From positions 489,237 to 553,236 of the forward strand of contig NZ_LMDM01000023.1 of assembly GCF_001425825.1 (NCBI RefSeq): 64,000 nt of DNA. Direction: 5' to 3'. Numbering within the stretch: the first letter of the stretch is position 1; each line of letters starts with the position of its first letter. Both the position numbers and the translations under genes were made by a program. Source of the stretch: Rhizobacter sp. Root1238 (GTDB lineage: Bacteria > Pseudomonadota > Gammaproteobacteria > Burkholderiales > Burkholderiaceae_C). Below are positions 24,877-33,125 of this stretch, piece by piece. Below the pieces are notes generated by a model, which worked only from the letters and a program-made list of their open reading frames with translations, searched no databases and had not been told where the DNA came from.

Positions 24877-25863
24877 TCAGTCCCGCGGCAACGCGCGCGA
24901 CTGGATGTCGAAGGGTACGCCCGTCGGCACCGGCCCGTCTTCATCCCGGCGCTTCGTCAGCAATCCGTACTTCGATTCGATGAAGTAGACGCGGTCATCC
25001 AGCACCGCACCGGATGACGGGTCGTTCAGCCCCGTCACCACGGTCAACAGGTCAAGCTTCGAGCCCTCGATGCGTGCCACGGTGATCTGTCCACCATAGG
25101 GCTTGTCGCCGAAGGCATTGCTCTCGAACAGCACCAGTCGGCCCGGCCTCCACGCACGAATCGCGTCGACGTTTTTCATCGTGCGTGGCGCCTCGATGCG
25201 CGTGACCTCACCGGCTTGTCCGTCGGTACGAAGGTCGATGCGCAGGAGGTAGGAGGCTGCAGCCACAAGGCTCACGTAAACCTCGCGCCCGCCATCAATG
25301 GCGATGCCGTTCAGCCCCGGGTAGGGTCCCGATCCCGTCAGCGCCGAATCCTCCTTCCAGACCGTGAACGCGCTCGTGCCCGGCGCGAGCCGCAGCACAC
25401 GCGGGTGATAGGAGTCGGTCACGTAGATGTTGCCGCGTGCGTCCTGCGCCAAGTCGTTGCAGTAGCCCTGGTCGGGCATCCGGTAGCTCGCGCGCGGCGC
25501 GCCGGTGGTCAGGTCGTAGCGCTTGAGCGCGCTCGGCGTCTGCGGCGTCGTGGTGAAGCCGCTGTTGCCCGAGCAGACCCACAGGGCCCGGTGCTTCGCG
25601 TCGACCAGCACACCCTGAGCGTTCGCCAGGCCGTTGGCACCGGGCTTCACGAGCACCTCGGCTTTCGATGCCACCGCTGGCTTGAGCCGTGCGATCGCGC
25701 CTTGGCGCCAGCTGCCGATGTAGAACGAACCGTCTGCCCCGATGGCAACACTTTCCGGATACCAGTCCTCAGGCAGGGCCTGGGGGGCGCGCGGCGCGGC
25801 CATCGACACGGATGCACCCAGTGCGAACAGGACTCCGGCCAGCGAAGAAGCGCGCCTCATCAT
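24877..25863 (-). CDS. SMP-30/gluconolactonase-like beta-propeller protein, exported
   Basis: The 328-residue protein has a signal peptide ending near SMAAP and repeated strand motifs typical of a six-bladed propeller (VAIGADGSFYIGSW, DLAQDARGNIYVTDSYHPRVLRL, GLNGIAIDGGREVYVSL). Related proteins are lactonases or secreted binding proteins. The metal-site Glu and Asn cannot be assigned with confidence. The ATG at 25863 overlaps the TGA of the upstream SDR gene (ATGA), which suggests coupling. Two more ATGs nearby (25869, 25860) are possible starts. Substrate unknown. Confidence 0.7.
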   Translation of the reverse strand: MMRRASSLAGVLFALGASVSMAAPRAPQALPEDWYPESVAIGADGSFYIGSWRQGAIARLKPAVASKAEVLVKPGANGLANAQGVLVDAKHRALWVCSGNSGFTTTPQTPSALKRYDLTTGAPRASYRMPDQGYCNDLAQDARGNIYVTDSYHPRVLRLAPGTSAFTVWKEDSALTGSGPYPGLNGIAIDGGREVYVSLVAAASYLLRIDLRTDGQAGEVTRIEAPRTMKNVDAIRAWRPGRLVLFESNAFGDKPYGGQITVARIEGSKLDLLTVVTGLNDPSSGAVLDDRVYFIESKYGLLTKRRDEDGPVPTGVPFDIQSRALPRD

Positions 25864-26459
25864 TCCCATACGCGATAGACGCGCCCTGTTTGTGGCCCCT
25901 CGATGCTGCGCACATAGGCCTGGGCCACGCGCGCCGCCGGCACCGACGGGTAGCCGGGGAAAAACGGGCCGAAGGTCGGCAACGACTCCGTCATCACCGT
26001 GGGACTCACCGCATTGATCCGGACACCGCGCGACAACTCGATCGCCGCGGCGCGCACGAAGCCTTCGACGGCTGCGTTGACGGCACTCGCATTGACAGCC
26101 TGAAGAATCGGCTCGTCGATGCCGCTTGTCAGCGTGATCGATCCCCCGTCGGTCAGCGCGTGCTGGCCGATCAGCGCCAGGCGAACCTGGCCCAGCAGCT
26201 TGCCTTGCAGGCCCACATCGAAATCGGCCGGACGCATCGAGGCGAGATGTCCGAAGTGCATGCCGCCCGATGTGCAGACGATCGCGTCCACCGTCCCGAT
26301 GACACCGAACAACGCCTCCACGCTGGCATCGCTGGTCAGATCGACCCGGTGCTCACCGCGCGTGCGGCCCACGCGCACCACCTCGTGACCGCGGTCGGCC
26401 AGCGTTTGCGCCACCGCGCTGCCCACGGCGCCCGTGGCGCCCACAACAAGAACTCTCAT
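25860..26459 (-). CDS. Atypical short-chain dehydrogenase-like protein lacking YxxxK
   Basis: The 199-residue protein has an SDR cofactor motif (VVGATGAVGSAV, GxxGxxG) and the late INAVSPTVMTES segment. The usual catalytic Tyr-xxx-Lys is replaced: the region reads NASAVNAAVEGF, so both Tyr and Lys are missing. This matches a known small subgroup of SDR-like proteins that share the ASAVNxALEGF pattern, so it is not simple decay. Its enzymatic role is unclear. It is divergent from a LysR gene across 102 bp and coupled to the propeller gene downstream. Confidence 0.75.
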   Translation of the reverse strand: MRVLVVGATGAVGSAVAQTLADRGHEVVRVGRTRGEHRVDLTSDASVEALFGVIGTVDAIVCTSGGMHFGHLASMRPADFDVGLQGKLLGQVRLALIGQHALTDGGSITLTSGIDEPILQAVNASAVNAAVEGFVRAAAIELSRGVRINAVSPTVMTESLPTFGPFFPGYPSVPAARVAQAYVRSIEGPQTGRVYRVWE

Positions 26460-26531
26460 GGAGAAACACCGTTCAGTGAAAGAGGACCTCATTGTTTTTG
26501 CGAACCCATGCTTTGATAAAGTGCCCGTCAG

Positions 26532-26545
26532 TTCGTTAATTCGAA
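26532..26545. promoter_or_regulatory. Possible LysR box between the SDR-like gene and its LysR regulator
   Basis: TTCG and CGAA flank an AT core (TTCGTTAATTCGAA) in the 102-bp divergent gap, 16 bases before the LysR start. The short dyad and position fit a LysR autoregulatory site. Only sequence symmetry supports this. Confidence 0.3.
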
Positions 26546-26561
26546 ACTACAGGTTCTCAAT

Positions 26562-27473
26562 ATGGACAAGCTTCGCGCGATGGAAGTCTTCGTGGCGGCG
26601 GTGGACACGGGCAGCTTCGCGGCCGCTGCAGAGTTGCTCGACCTGTCGGCCGTGATGGTCGGCAAGCACATCCGCACGCTCGAAAAACAGCTCGGCGCCC
26701 GCCTTCTCGAACGCACCACGCGGCGCCATGCGTTGACCGAGATCGGCGCTGCCTACCTCGATCGTTGCCGCGACGTGCTCGCGGGCGTGCACGCGGCCGA
26801 CGGCGTGGCCGAATCGCTGCGCAGCGTGCCGCAGGGTGTGCTGCGTGTCACCGCGCCAGTCGCCTACGGCGCACACAAGCTCACGCCGGTGATCGGCGAC
26901 TACATCGCCACGTATCCGCAGGTGCAGGTGGACCTCCACCTCAACGACCGCGTGATTGACATCGTCGAGGAGGGCTTTGACTGCGGCATCCGCTCGGGCG
27001 CTGCGGTTGACGAGAGACTCATTGCGAGACCGCTGGCGCTGGCCCGCATGTTCGCCGTGGCCAGCCCCGGCTGGGTCGCGCGCCACGGTCAGCCGAAGCA
27101 CCCGTCCGAGCTCGAAGCCTTTGCGTTGCTGAGCTTCGCGGCCTGGGGCTCGAGCCATTCGTGGCGCTTCACCCGCGATGGCCAGACGGTGCACGTGCCA
27201 GTGCGTGGCCCGCTCACCACCAACAACGGCCAGGCGCTGCTGGCCTCGGCGATGGCCGGCGTCGGGGTGATCGTCCAGTCCGATGCGCTGCTGGATTTCG
27301 CCCTGGCCTCGGGGCAAGTCGTGCAACTCCTGCCCGACTGGGAGTTGCCCACACGGCAGGTTCACATCGTGCGGTTGCCCGAACCTCGGCCGAGCGCCAA
27401 GATCCGGACCTTTGTCGATTTCGTCGCCGAGAGGCTCGGTCAGCACCCGGCATCGGAGCGAGCCAACTTCTGA
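26562..27473 (+). CDS. LysR-family transcriptional regulator
   Basis: The 303-residue protein has an N-terminal winged helix (MEVFVAAVDTGSFAAAAELLDLSAVMVGKHIRTLEKQLG) and a substrate-binding-like domain ending PSAKIRTFVDFVAERLG. It is of the CrgA/DhcR-like subgroup that often controls a divergent oxidoreductase gene. Here it faces the SDR-like/propeller pair, which is its likely target. The ligand is unknown. Confidence 0.88.
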   Translation: MDKLRAMEVFVAAVDTGSFAAAAELLDLSAVMVGKHIRTLEKQLGARLLERTTRRHALTEIGAAYLDRCRDVLAGVHAADGVAESLRSVPQGVLRVTAPVAYGAHKLTPVIGDYIATYPQVQVDLHLNDRVIDIVEEGFDCGIRSGAAVDERLIARPLALARMFAVASPGWVARHGQPKHPSELEAFALLSFAAWGSSHSWRFTRDGQTVHVPVRGPLTTNNGQALLASAMAGVGVIVQSDALLDFALASGQVVQLLPDWELPTRQVHIVRLPEPRPSAKIRTFVDFVAERLGQHPASERANF

Positions 27474-27588
27474 CCGACCGAAAGGCGCTTTGGGGCGGGT
27501 GCACCAGTTCTCCTGTCGAGACAGCGGTCGTGCGCGACCCCATCAATCCTCGGCGCGCCCGCGATGCCAGCAGCGAACCCATCAGCGG

Positions 27589-28368
27589 TCATTGAGCTTG
27601 TGCGATCGACGCCGGCCTTTGGCCGTGGCGCGCGGTTGCAGCGTCGACACGTCGCAGCCAACGCACCAAAGCCGCAACGACTGTTGCAGGCTGCTCCAGG
27701 ATCGACATGTGACCCGCCCCGGCCACCGCCACAAGCTCGGCGTCCGGCAGAAGTGACGCCATCTCCTGGCTCAGGCTGAAGGGTGTGATTTGGTCCTCAC
27801 GCCCACACACCACTACGGCGGGAACGTGCATGCGAGGCAGCAGGTCACGGGTGTCGACCCGGTTCATTGCGGCCCGTTGCTGCCGGACAAAGCCCTTGCT
27901 CCCCACGCTGGAGGCCATGTCGAACAGCAGGTACAACAGTTCCCGGTCCTGCAGCCTCGACGCGTGAACGATCCGCGCGGCAAACCCTTGGGCGACCTGG
28001 CCGAAGGTGGCGGTGCCCGCGCTTTCGGCCCCGTCCACGGCTTGGATCATCCTTTCTCGGGTCTGCTTCACTTCCTCGGTGTCGGCGCGGGCGCCCGTGT
28101 CCAGGAGGCCCAGCCCGGCAATGCGGCCGCCCGCCTGGCGGCAGACCTCCTGCGCGACGTACCCACCCAGCGAGAACCCTGCGACCGCGAATGAGCCGGC
28201 TGGCATGGCCGCTATCGCATCGCGAGCCGACTCGGCGATGCTGTCGTGCAGCTGCGTGGGAGCGACATGCAACGTGCGCCCTCCGGCGATGGCGGTCGTC
28301 AGGGGATTCCAGACTCGGGCATCGTTCATCAGCCCGGGAAGGAGAAGTAGGGGCGTCGCGTGGTTCAT
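27589..28368 (-). CDS. Alpha/beta-fold hydrolase
   Basis: The 259-residue protein has the fold's nucleophile elbow GFSLGG (S66), a likely acid in CGREDQITP and the His in GAGHMSILEQP. The N-terminal LLLLPGLMNDARVW supplies the oxyanion region. It is a soluble serine hydrolase of unknown substrate (ester, lactone or enol-ester). I chose the ATG at 28368 over a TTG two codons earlier. It is divergent from a MerR regulator, with a palindrome in the 55-bp gap, so the regulator probably controls it. Confidence 0.82.
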   Translation of the reverse strand: MNHATPLLLLPGLMNDARVWNPLTTAIAGGRTLHVAPTQLHDSIAESARDAIAAMPAGSFAVAGFSLGGYVAQEVCRQAGGRIAGLGLLDTGARADTEEVKQTRERMIQAVDGAESAGTATFGQVAQGFAARIVHASRLQDRELLYLLFDMASSVGSKGFVRQQRAAMNRVDTRDLLPRMHVPAVVVCGREDQITPFSLSQEMASLLPDAELVAVAGAGHMSILEQPATVVAALVRWLRRVDAATARHGQRPASIAQAQ

Positions 28369-28381
28369 GGCCAAGGTTATA

Positions 28382-28403
28382 ACTATGCAGTTGGATGCAT
28401 AGT
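28382..28403. promoter_or_regulatory. MerR-type operator palindrome
   Basis: ACTATGCA (28382-28389), spacer GTTGGA and TGCATAGT (28396-28403) form a perfect 8-bp inverted repeat in the gap between the hydrolase and merR-like starts. MerR regulators bind such dyads inside promoters with long spacers. Its position suits joint control of both genes. Confidence 0.6.
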
Positions 28404-28423
28404 CAATACGGGGTACCCGACAG

Positions 28424-28834
28424 ATGTGGATCGCTGAATTCGCGCGCCGCGCAGGAGTGAGGCAGACGACCGTCAGGCACTACCTGCGGGAAGGCCTCCT
28501 GTCTCCGCGCACAGGGCCCGCTGGCGGGGCGCGGCCTTACCTGGAGTTCACCGAATCCGAGCTGCGCCTGCTCTCGGCCATCCGCGCGGGCCAGGCTCTG
28601 GGCCTCTCACTCCAGGAGATCAAGCTGCTCATCGGGGAGCGGCGTTCAGGGAGCGGACAGGCGCGGATGCTCAAGGCCTTGACCGCGCAGCGTGACAAGT
28701 TGCGCGGCAGGGCTCTGGAATTGCAGGCGATGCTCACCTTCCTCGAACGCAAAATAGCTTGGCTCGAAACGGGCGCGAAGGCGCCGCCGCCTCACATGCA
28801 GCCACCCATGCCGCGAAGAGATGAGGTGAGGTGA
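28424..28834 (+). CDS. MerR-family transcriptional regulator
   Basis: The 136-residue protein starts with a MerR winged helix (MWIAEFARRAGVRQTTVRHYLREGLLSPRTGPAGG) followed by the dimerisation helix (QRDKLRGRALELQAMLTFLERKIAWLE). The C-terminal tail is short and Pro-rich with no Cys, so it is not a metal sensor of the classic type. It probably senses a small organic molecule or stress and regulates the divergent hydrolase through the dyad at 28382-28403. Confidence 0.87.
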   Translation: MWIAEFARRAGVRQTTVRHYLREGLLSPRTGPAGGARPYLEFTESELRLLSAIRAGQALGLSLQEIKLLIGERRSGSGQARMLKALTAQRDKLRGRALELQAMLTFLERKIAWLETGAKAPPPHMQPPMPRRDEVR

Positions 28835-29100
28835 GGATGCAATGTCAGAGCCTGACCGGCTGTGGCCCTTCGTTCGTGGCCCTGCAAGCGGTCGCCCGAG
28901 GCGGCAGGGCCTCCGACCGACTGCTCGCGGGCGATACGGCGAACATTCACTGTCGGCAGAAGTTGTCTTTCGGAGGCGTCCGCATTCGAGCAACACGTTG
29001 AGCGGCTTCGATGCCGCCTGGAGCGTCGAAGAGGTAGACGCACGTCGAGATGCATATAGCGCCACGCCAAGGCGTACTTTGGGATGAGACACTCCGTTCG

Positions 29101-29661
29101 ATGAGCCTGCCGTTCTCGATCGACCCGCTGCACTCGGATGCCTTTGATCCGTTCGCAGCCTACCTCGCCGATCATGTCGCCGACAACGGCCGCGACGGGT
29201 TGCCTCTGTTCCAGCCGCTGGCCCGAGCGGAGTCGCGCTTCGACGGCGAACGTGCGCGGGCCTTTCGGGACGCACTCGACGTGTCACTGTTCGAACCTGG
29301 CTGGCGACGTGCTTGGGTGGCACGCCTCGCCGACGGCCTCATCATCGGCCATGTTGATCTCCGCGCCCGACCTGAAGCCCATACGACCCACCGCTGCATT
29401 CTGGGCATGGGCGTCGACCCTGCGCGGCGCCGCGCGGGTGTCGGCGCCGGACTTCTGGCGCATGCGCGCGATTGGGCAAGGTCGCAGCCTGCGCTCGACT
29501 GGATCGACTTGCAGGTTCTGTCCTCCAACGATTCGGCGATCCGCCTGTACCGGCGCTCGGGCTTTGTCGATACTGGAGAGCTCGTCGACCTGTTTCGTAT
29601 CGAGGGACGGTCGATGGGATTCCGATCGATGGCGTTGAGGCTGATGCGCGACGGACACTGA
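29101..29661 (+). CDS. GNAT-family N-acetyltransferase
   Basis: The 186-residue protein has the acetyl-CoA pyrophosphate loop of GNAT enzymes (GMGVDPARRRAGVGAGLLAHA) and the following strand-helix DWIDLQVLSSNDSAIRLYRRSGF. It transfers an acetyl group to an amine on an unknown acceptor. The 266 bp before the start hold no gene. The ATG at 29101 gives a normal GNAT length. Confidence 0.85.
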   Translation: MSLPFSIDPLHSDAFDPFAAYLADHVADNGRDGLPLFQPLARAESRFDGERARAFRDALDVSLFEPGWRRAWVARLADGLIIGHVDLRARPEAHTTHRCILGMGVDPARRRAGVGAGLLAHARDWARSQPALDWIDLQVLSSNDSAIRLYRRSGFVDTGELVDLFRIEGRSMGFRSMALRLMRDGH

Positions 29662-29793
29662 GCTGAGCCCGAACGTCGCTAGCCGGGCACTTTCAGCCGT
29701 TCAGGAACGACCGCATCTAGGCAGGCTGATGAATGCCGAAAGCGAAGGTTAGGGTTTGGCGCCCGTCATGTGATCGCGCAGGAGAACAGGACC

Positions 29794-30114
29794 ATGTTCA
29801 ACCTTGAATCCCTTCCGCCGCTCTCTGAACGGATTGTCGTCCAGACATGGCGATTGACCATGCCGCCCGTCAATGGAACGCGATCGCTGGAGTACGTGGG
29901 AGACAGGGCCTTCATCGTCGCACGCACAACCGACAACGAAGGTCAGCCGTTTGGAGGGACCGAGGGGCAGGAGGTAGTACGCCATGGGCCATCAGAATGG
30001 CATGGTTTGACAACCGGCATCATCTGGAGCGTGGGCCCGGATGGGGGCCTTGAAGGCAGCAAAGATTCGGAACTGGTGTTTGCTGGGGTGCCATGCGCAA
30101 CCCTTTGGGGATGA
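29794..30114 (+). CDS. Small hypothetical protein
   Basis: The 106-residue protein is not recognised. It is soluble with alternating beta-strand-like segments (RIVVQTWRLTMPPV, RSLEYVGDRAFIVART) and no Cys cluster or signal peptide. GGAG lies upstream of the chosen ATG, with a GTG eight codons earlier as an alternative. It sits alone between a GNAT gene and another unknown, in a patchwork region. Confidence 0.4.
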   Translation: MFNLESLPPLSERIVVQTWRLTMPPVNGTRSLEYVGDRAFIVARTTDNEGQPFGGTEGQEVVRHGPSEWHGLTTGIIWSVGPDGGLEGSKDSELVFAGVPCATLWG

Positions 30115-30292
30115 CACCTTGGGTCAGCCGAGTCATGCTGTCGCCCAACGCCCATGACGCGACCAGCTGAGGTCGGCCACGAGCAGACGGTCACGAATGG
30201 CGGGTTTCGAGCAGCCTCTTGTTCATCAAACGTCCGCCAGGTCACAGCGGATGCCGTGCGCAATTTCAGTGCTGTTCTCTCTGGGCAAAGCC

Positions 30293-30742
30293 ATGACATC
30301 TTCGACGCTCGACTATGAACAGATGATCCTGCTGGACGCCGAGAATCTGGCCGAGGCGGGCATCGGACAAGCCTACGAGACAATCCTTCCAGGGCTTGCG
30401 CGGTTGGTGAGCAATCCGGCGCAACTGGAGGAGCACGCTGACGGCGATACCGGGCGCTACGCAATCAAGGCTCTAGGGACCGAGTACCTGATCTATGCCC
30501 CAGAGCTTGACGATTCTGAGGGCCGAAGCTGGGGGCGCGCTACGTGGGCTCTATTTTCCATCGTCAACAGCCAGCTGGAGAACTCCTCGGTGCGGCTTTA
30601 CGCTATCAACGGCGGCAACGATCTTGGAGGAATGTTTCTGACGGCGAGCCAGGTTGAGCAGGCAAAGGCCTCTCTGAAGAACAAGACGGACTGGCCTTAC
30701 CTGCCGACCGATCGGCACCCGCGGTACGGACAACATCATTGA
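30293..30742 (+). CDS. Hypothetical protein, possibly immunity-like
   Basis: The 149-residue acidic protein has an N-terminal helical part (DYEQMILLDAENLAEAGIGQAYETI) and a C-terminal TDWPYLPTDRHPRYGQHH segment. The pattern reminds me of small proteins found in polymorphic-toxin neighbourhoods, but there is no toxin gene beside it here. I cannot name the family. The ATG at 30293 was chosen as the first that keeps the compact acidic domain; the ribosome-binding site is weak. Confidence 0.45.
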   Translation: MTSSTLDYEQMILLDAENLAEAGIGQAYETILPGLARLVSNPAQLEEHADGDTGRYAIKALGTEYLIYAPELDDSEGRSWGRATWALFSIVNSQLENSSVRLYAINGGNDLGGMFLTASQVEQAKASLKNKTDWPYLPTDRHPRYGQHH

Positions 30743-30892
30743 AGTCCGGAGACGAAGCGCGCCCACGGATGGAGCGTGTGGTCGACGAGCGTCTTCGGCC
30801 ACATGCAGTCGGCCGCAAACGGCAGGTTCGAAGCAGGCCGCAGCCAGCTACCCCACAGATCCTGACCACAGTTGCAAAAGAATCGACAAGTA

Positions 30893-31798
30893 ATGATCGC
30901 CCTCGGTTTCATCATCGGCGCGCTGGCAGTCGGCCTCGTGCTTTACCTTCCGTTTTTTCTCTGGTTCAGGTTTCGCCGCCCGAACGCACGTGGCATGGTC
31001 GCGCTCGACGTGGAGGTCAGCCTGCACATGGCCTTCGTCGCTGCCCGCAAGCTGCGCTACGAGACGATCTCGCTGGAGCAGTTGCTGCTCGCGCTGCTCG
31101 ATAACCCGCGCGCCGCGGACGTGCTGCGCTCGTGCGCGGTCGACATTGAGGCCATTCGCGCCGACATTTCGGCGATCGTTCGGGACTCAAGTCCCGTCGC
31201 CCCAGGCACTGGGGCCGTCGAGCCTGCGGCGTCGCCTGAGCTCCAGCGTGTGCTCCAACGCGCAATCGCCCGCGTCCTGGCGCTCAGGCGATCGCCGGGG
31301 CAGCGCCCCAACGCGTCGAAGGCCACTTCATGGGTTCCTGCCTTCCTTCGGAAGTCGGCCGGCCGGCCGGCCGTCGATGGCAGGGATGTCCTGGCGGCGC
31401 TTCTGGAAGAGCCCGAAGGCGGAGCCGTGGAGGAACTGCAACGACACGGCGTGACGCGCCTGACCGTGACCCGTGTCATTGCCCACGGCATCACGGGCAC
31501 CGATCCCGACGCGACGTCGCCGCTCCAGGTGGATGGAACGGCGTCGATGGCGATCGTGCTTGAGAACGACGACTTCACCCCGATGGAATTTGTCGTTGAA
31601 GTGTTGCAGGAGCACCTAGGCCTGGCCCGCGAATCTGCCGTTCGGGTCATGCTCCAGGTACATCACGAAGGCCGCGCGATCGCCGGCCGTTTCCCTGTCG
31701 ATGTGTCGATGGACAAGGCCGAGCGACTGCGCGCCGCGGCGAGGCAGGCCGGGCATCCGTTTCGATGCGTCGTCGAGGCGGACAACACTCTTCGTTGA
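30893..31798 (+). CDS. Membrane-anchored Clp_N-ClpS fusion protein
   Basis: The 301-residue protein has one N-terminal membrane helix (about 4-25). A double Clp_N repeat follows: VSLHMAFVAARKLRYETISLEQLLLALL and, after a linker, VDGRDVLAALLEEPEGGAVEELQ. A complete ClpS domain covers about 217-298. The ClpS N-degron pocket is intact: N225-D226-D227 in ENDDFTPMEF and H257 in VHHEG, with the same spacing as N34/D35/D36 and H66 of E. coli ClpS. Free ClpS delivers N-degron substrates to ClpAP by binding the ClpA N-domain. This protein joins both partners in one chain at the membrane. No ATPase is present. ATG 30893 was preferred over TTG 30872. Confidence 0.8.
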   Translation: MIALGFIIGALAVGLVLYLPFFLWFRFRRPNARGMVALDVEVSLHMAFVAARKLRYETISLEQLLLALLDNPRAADVLRSCAVDIEAIRADISAIVRDSSPVAPGTGAVEPAASPELQRVLQRAIARVLALRRSPGQRPNASKATSWVPAFLRKSAGRPAVDGRDVLAALLEEPEGGAVEELQRHGVTRLTVTRVIAHGITGTDPDATSPLQVDGTASMAIVLENDDFTPMEFVVEVLQEHLGLARESAVRVMLQVHHEGRAIAGRFPVDVSMDKAERLRAAARQAGHPFRCVVEADNTLR

Positions 31799-32166
31799 GG
31801 TGGACGTCGACATGTAGCGCAGCCGAAGAGGTTGGGCTTCAGTCATGGACGGTACGCGCGACGGCATTGGTCGCTGTGGCGCTGTACCGGCCTCCTATGT
31901 TCAGAGGGAAACGCCGAGCCGATTGATCATCGAGTGGGCGTGATCCGGAGCGGATCGGAGCGGTCTTCGGCTGCTCGCGATCCGTTGGGTTTCCCGAGTG
32001 ATATCAAGGGCTCATGTGCGTTGATCGTTCATCGGTGGCCCTCCTGAACTGGCCCTCAACGTCGGCATTCCCGACGGCCTGAAAGCGTTCTCTGTCCGCG
32101 ACCTGAAGCGGAGCGCCTGGCCAGGCAGCATGGCGCCGGTACGTTGTCGCGCATCCTGCAGGGCGG
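31799..32166. other. Gene-free stretch with a repeat copy and a truncated minus-strand gene start
   Basis: No full gene lies here. It holds copy B of the 37-bp repeat (31922-31958). On the minus strand an ideal AGGAGG site (32040-32045 region) precedes an ATG at 32032 that reads only six codons before a stop at 32012. This looks like the 5' end of a gene whose body has been lost near the repeat. Confidence 0.4.
31922..31958 (+). repeat. 37-bp dispersed repeat, copy B
   Basis: This sequence matches 14485-14521 in 35 of 37 positions and in the same orientation. It lies about 120 bp after the Clp_N-ClpS gene, in a gap with other signs of gene loss. Confidence 0.7.
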
Positions 32167-32961
32167 TCACACGATCGAGCGAACAACCCCCCCATCGACT
32201 CTCAGCGAAGAGCCGGTCGTGCCGGAAGACTGCGCCGAACACACGTAGACCACCAGGTTTGCTACTTCTTCGGTTGTTGCAAAGCGGTTGATCAAGGTGG
32301 AGGGACGGGTCGTATCCAGGAAGTTCTGCTCGGCTTCGTGCTGGGTGATGCCCTGCTCCTTCGCGGCCGACTTCATCCAGTTGCCCATGATCTCGGAGCG
32401 AGTGGGGCCGGGCAGGACGGCGTTGACGGTAACGCCCGTCCCCTTGGCCAGTTCGGCCAGCCCTCTCGACAAGGCGAGCTGAGCCGTCTTCGTGACGCCG
32501 TAGTCGATCATCTCCTTGGGCACGGCGATGGCAGACTCACTGCTGATGAACACCACGCGTCCCCAGCCTCGCTGCATCATGCCGGGCATGTAGAACCGTG
32601 AAGCGCGAACTCCGCTCATGACGTTGAGTTGGTACAGGTCCAGCCAGTCGGCATCGTTCTGCTCGAAAAAGCCCTTCGGATACGCCGTGCCCGCATTGTT
32701 GACGAGGATGTCGACGTCCTTGACCTGGGCTGCCAGGTAGGCAGAGCCTTCAGCTGTCGAAACATCCGCCGCAACGCCGACGAATTCAGCGGTTGGCAGC
32801 AGGGACCGCAGCTCCTTGATGGCGGCTTGCACGCGCTCTTCAGTACGACCGTTGATGACAACGGAAGCGCCGGCACGGGCAAGCCCCTCGGCAATTGCTC
32901 GGCCGATGCCCGCGGTGGATCCAGTGACGAGGGCCTTGCGGCCAGTGAGTTCGATCTTCAT
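32167..32961 (-). CDS. SDR-family NAD(P)-dependent oxidoreductase
   Basis: The 264-residue protein is a classical SDR with TGSTAGIG (cofactor), NNAGTAYPKGFF, catalytic Ser in ISSESA and YGVTK (Tyr-xxx-Lys), and the C-terminal LRVDGGVVRS typical of the fabG-like branch. It would reduce a ketone or oxidise a secondary alcohol; the substrate is unknown. AGAGAAAG precedes the ATG at 32961. It is divergent from a LysR regulator (164-bp gap), which probably controls it. Confidence 0.9.
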   Translation of the reverse strand: MKIELTGRKALVTGSTAGIGRAIAEGLARAGASVVINGRTEERVQAAIKELRSLLPTAEFVGVAADVSTAEGSAYLAAQVKDVDILVNNAGTAYPKGFFEQNDADWLDLYQLNVMSGVRASRFYMPGMMQRGWGRVVFISSESAIAVPKEMIDYGVTKTAQLALSRGLAELAKGTGVTVNAVLPGPTRSEIMGNWMKSAAKEQGITQHEAEQNFLDTTRPSTLINRFATTEEVANLVVYVCSAQSSGTTGSSLRVDGGVVRSIV

Positions 32962-33125
32962 GAGCTTTCTCTGGGTGATCACTGCTCGGCAGCGAGGGCC
33001 GCAGTGTCCCGCCTCGTCAGGACCGCCAGAAGCCAGGGTCGCCGCATAGGGCCTATGCTTCAATCGAACGGAATCTCGAATGAATTCACGTTGATCACAA
33101 CCATCTATGCTGAGGCGGCATCAAA

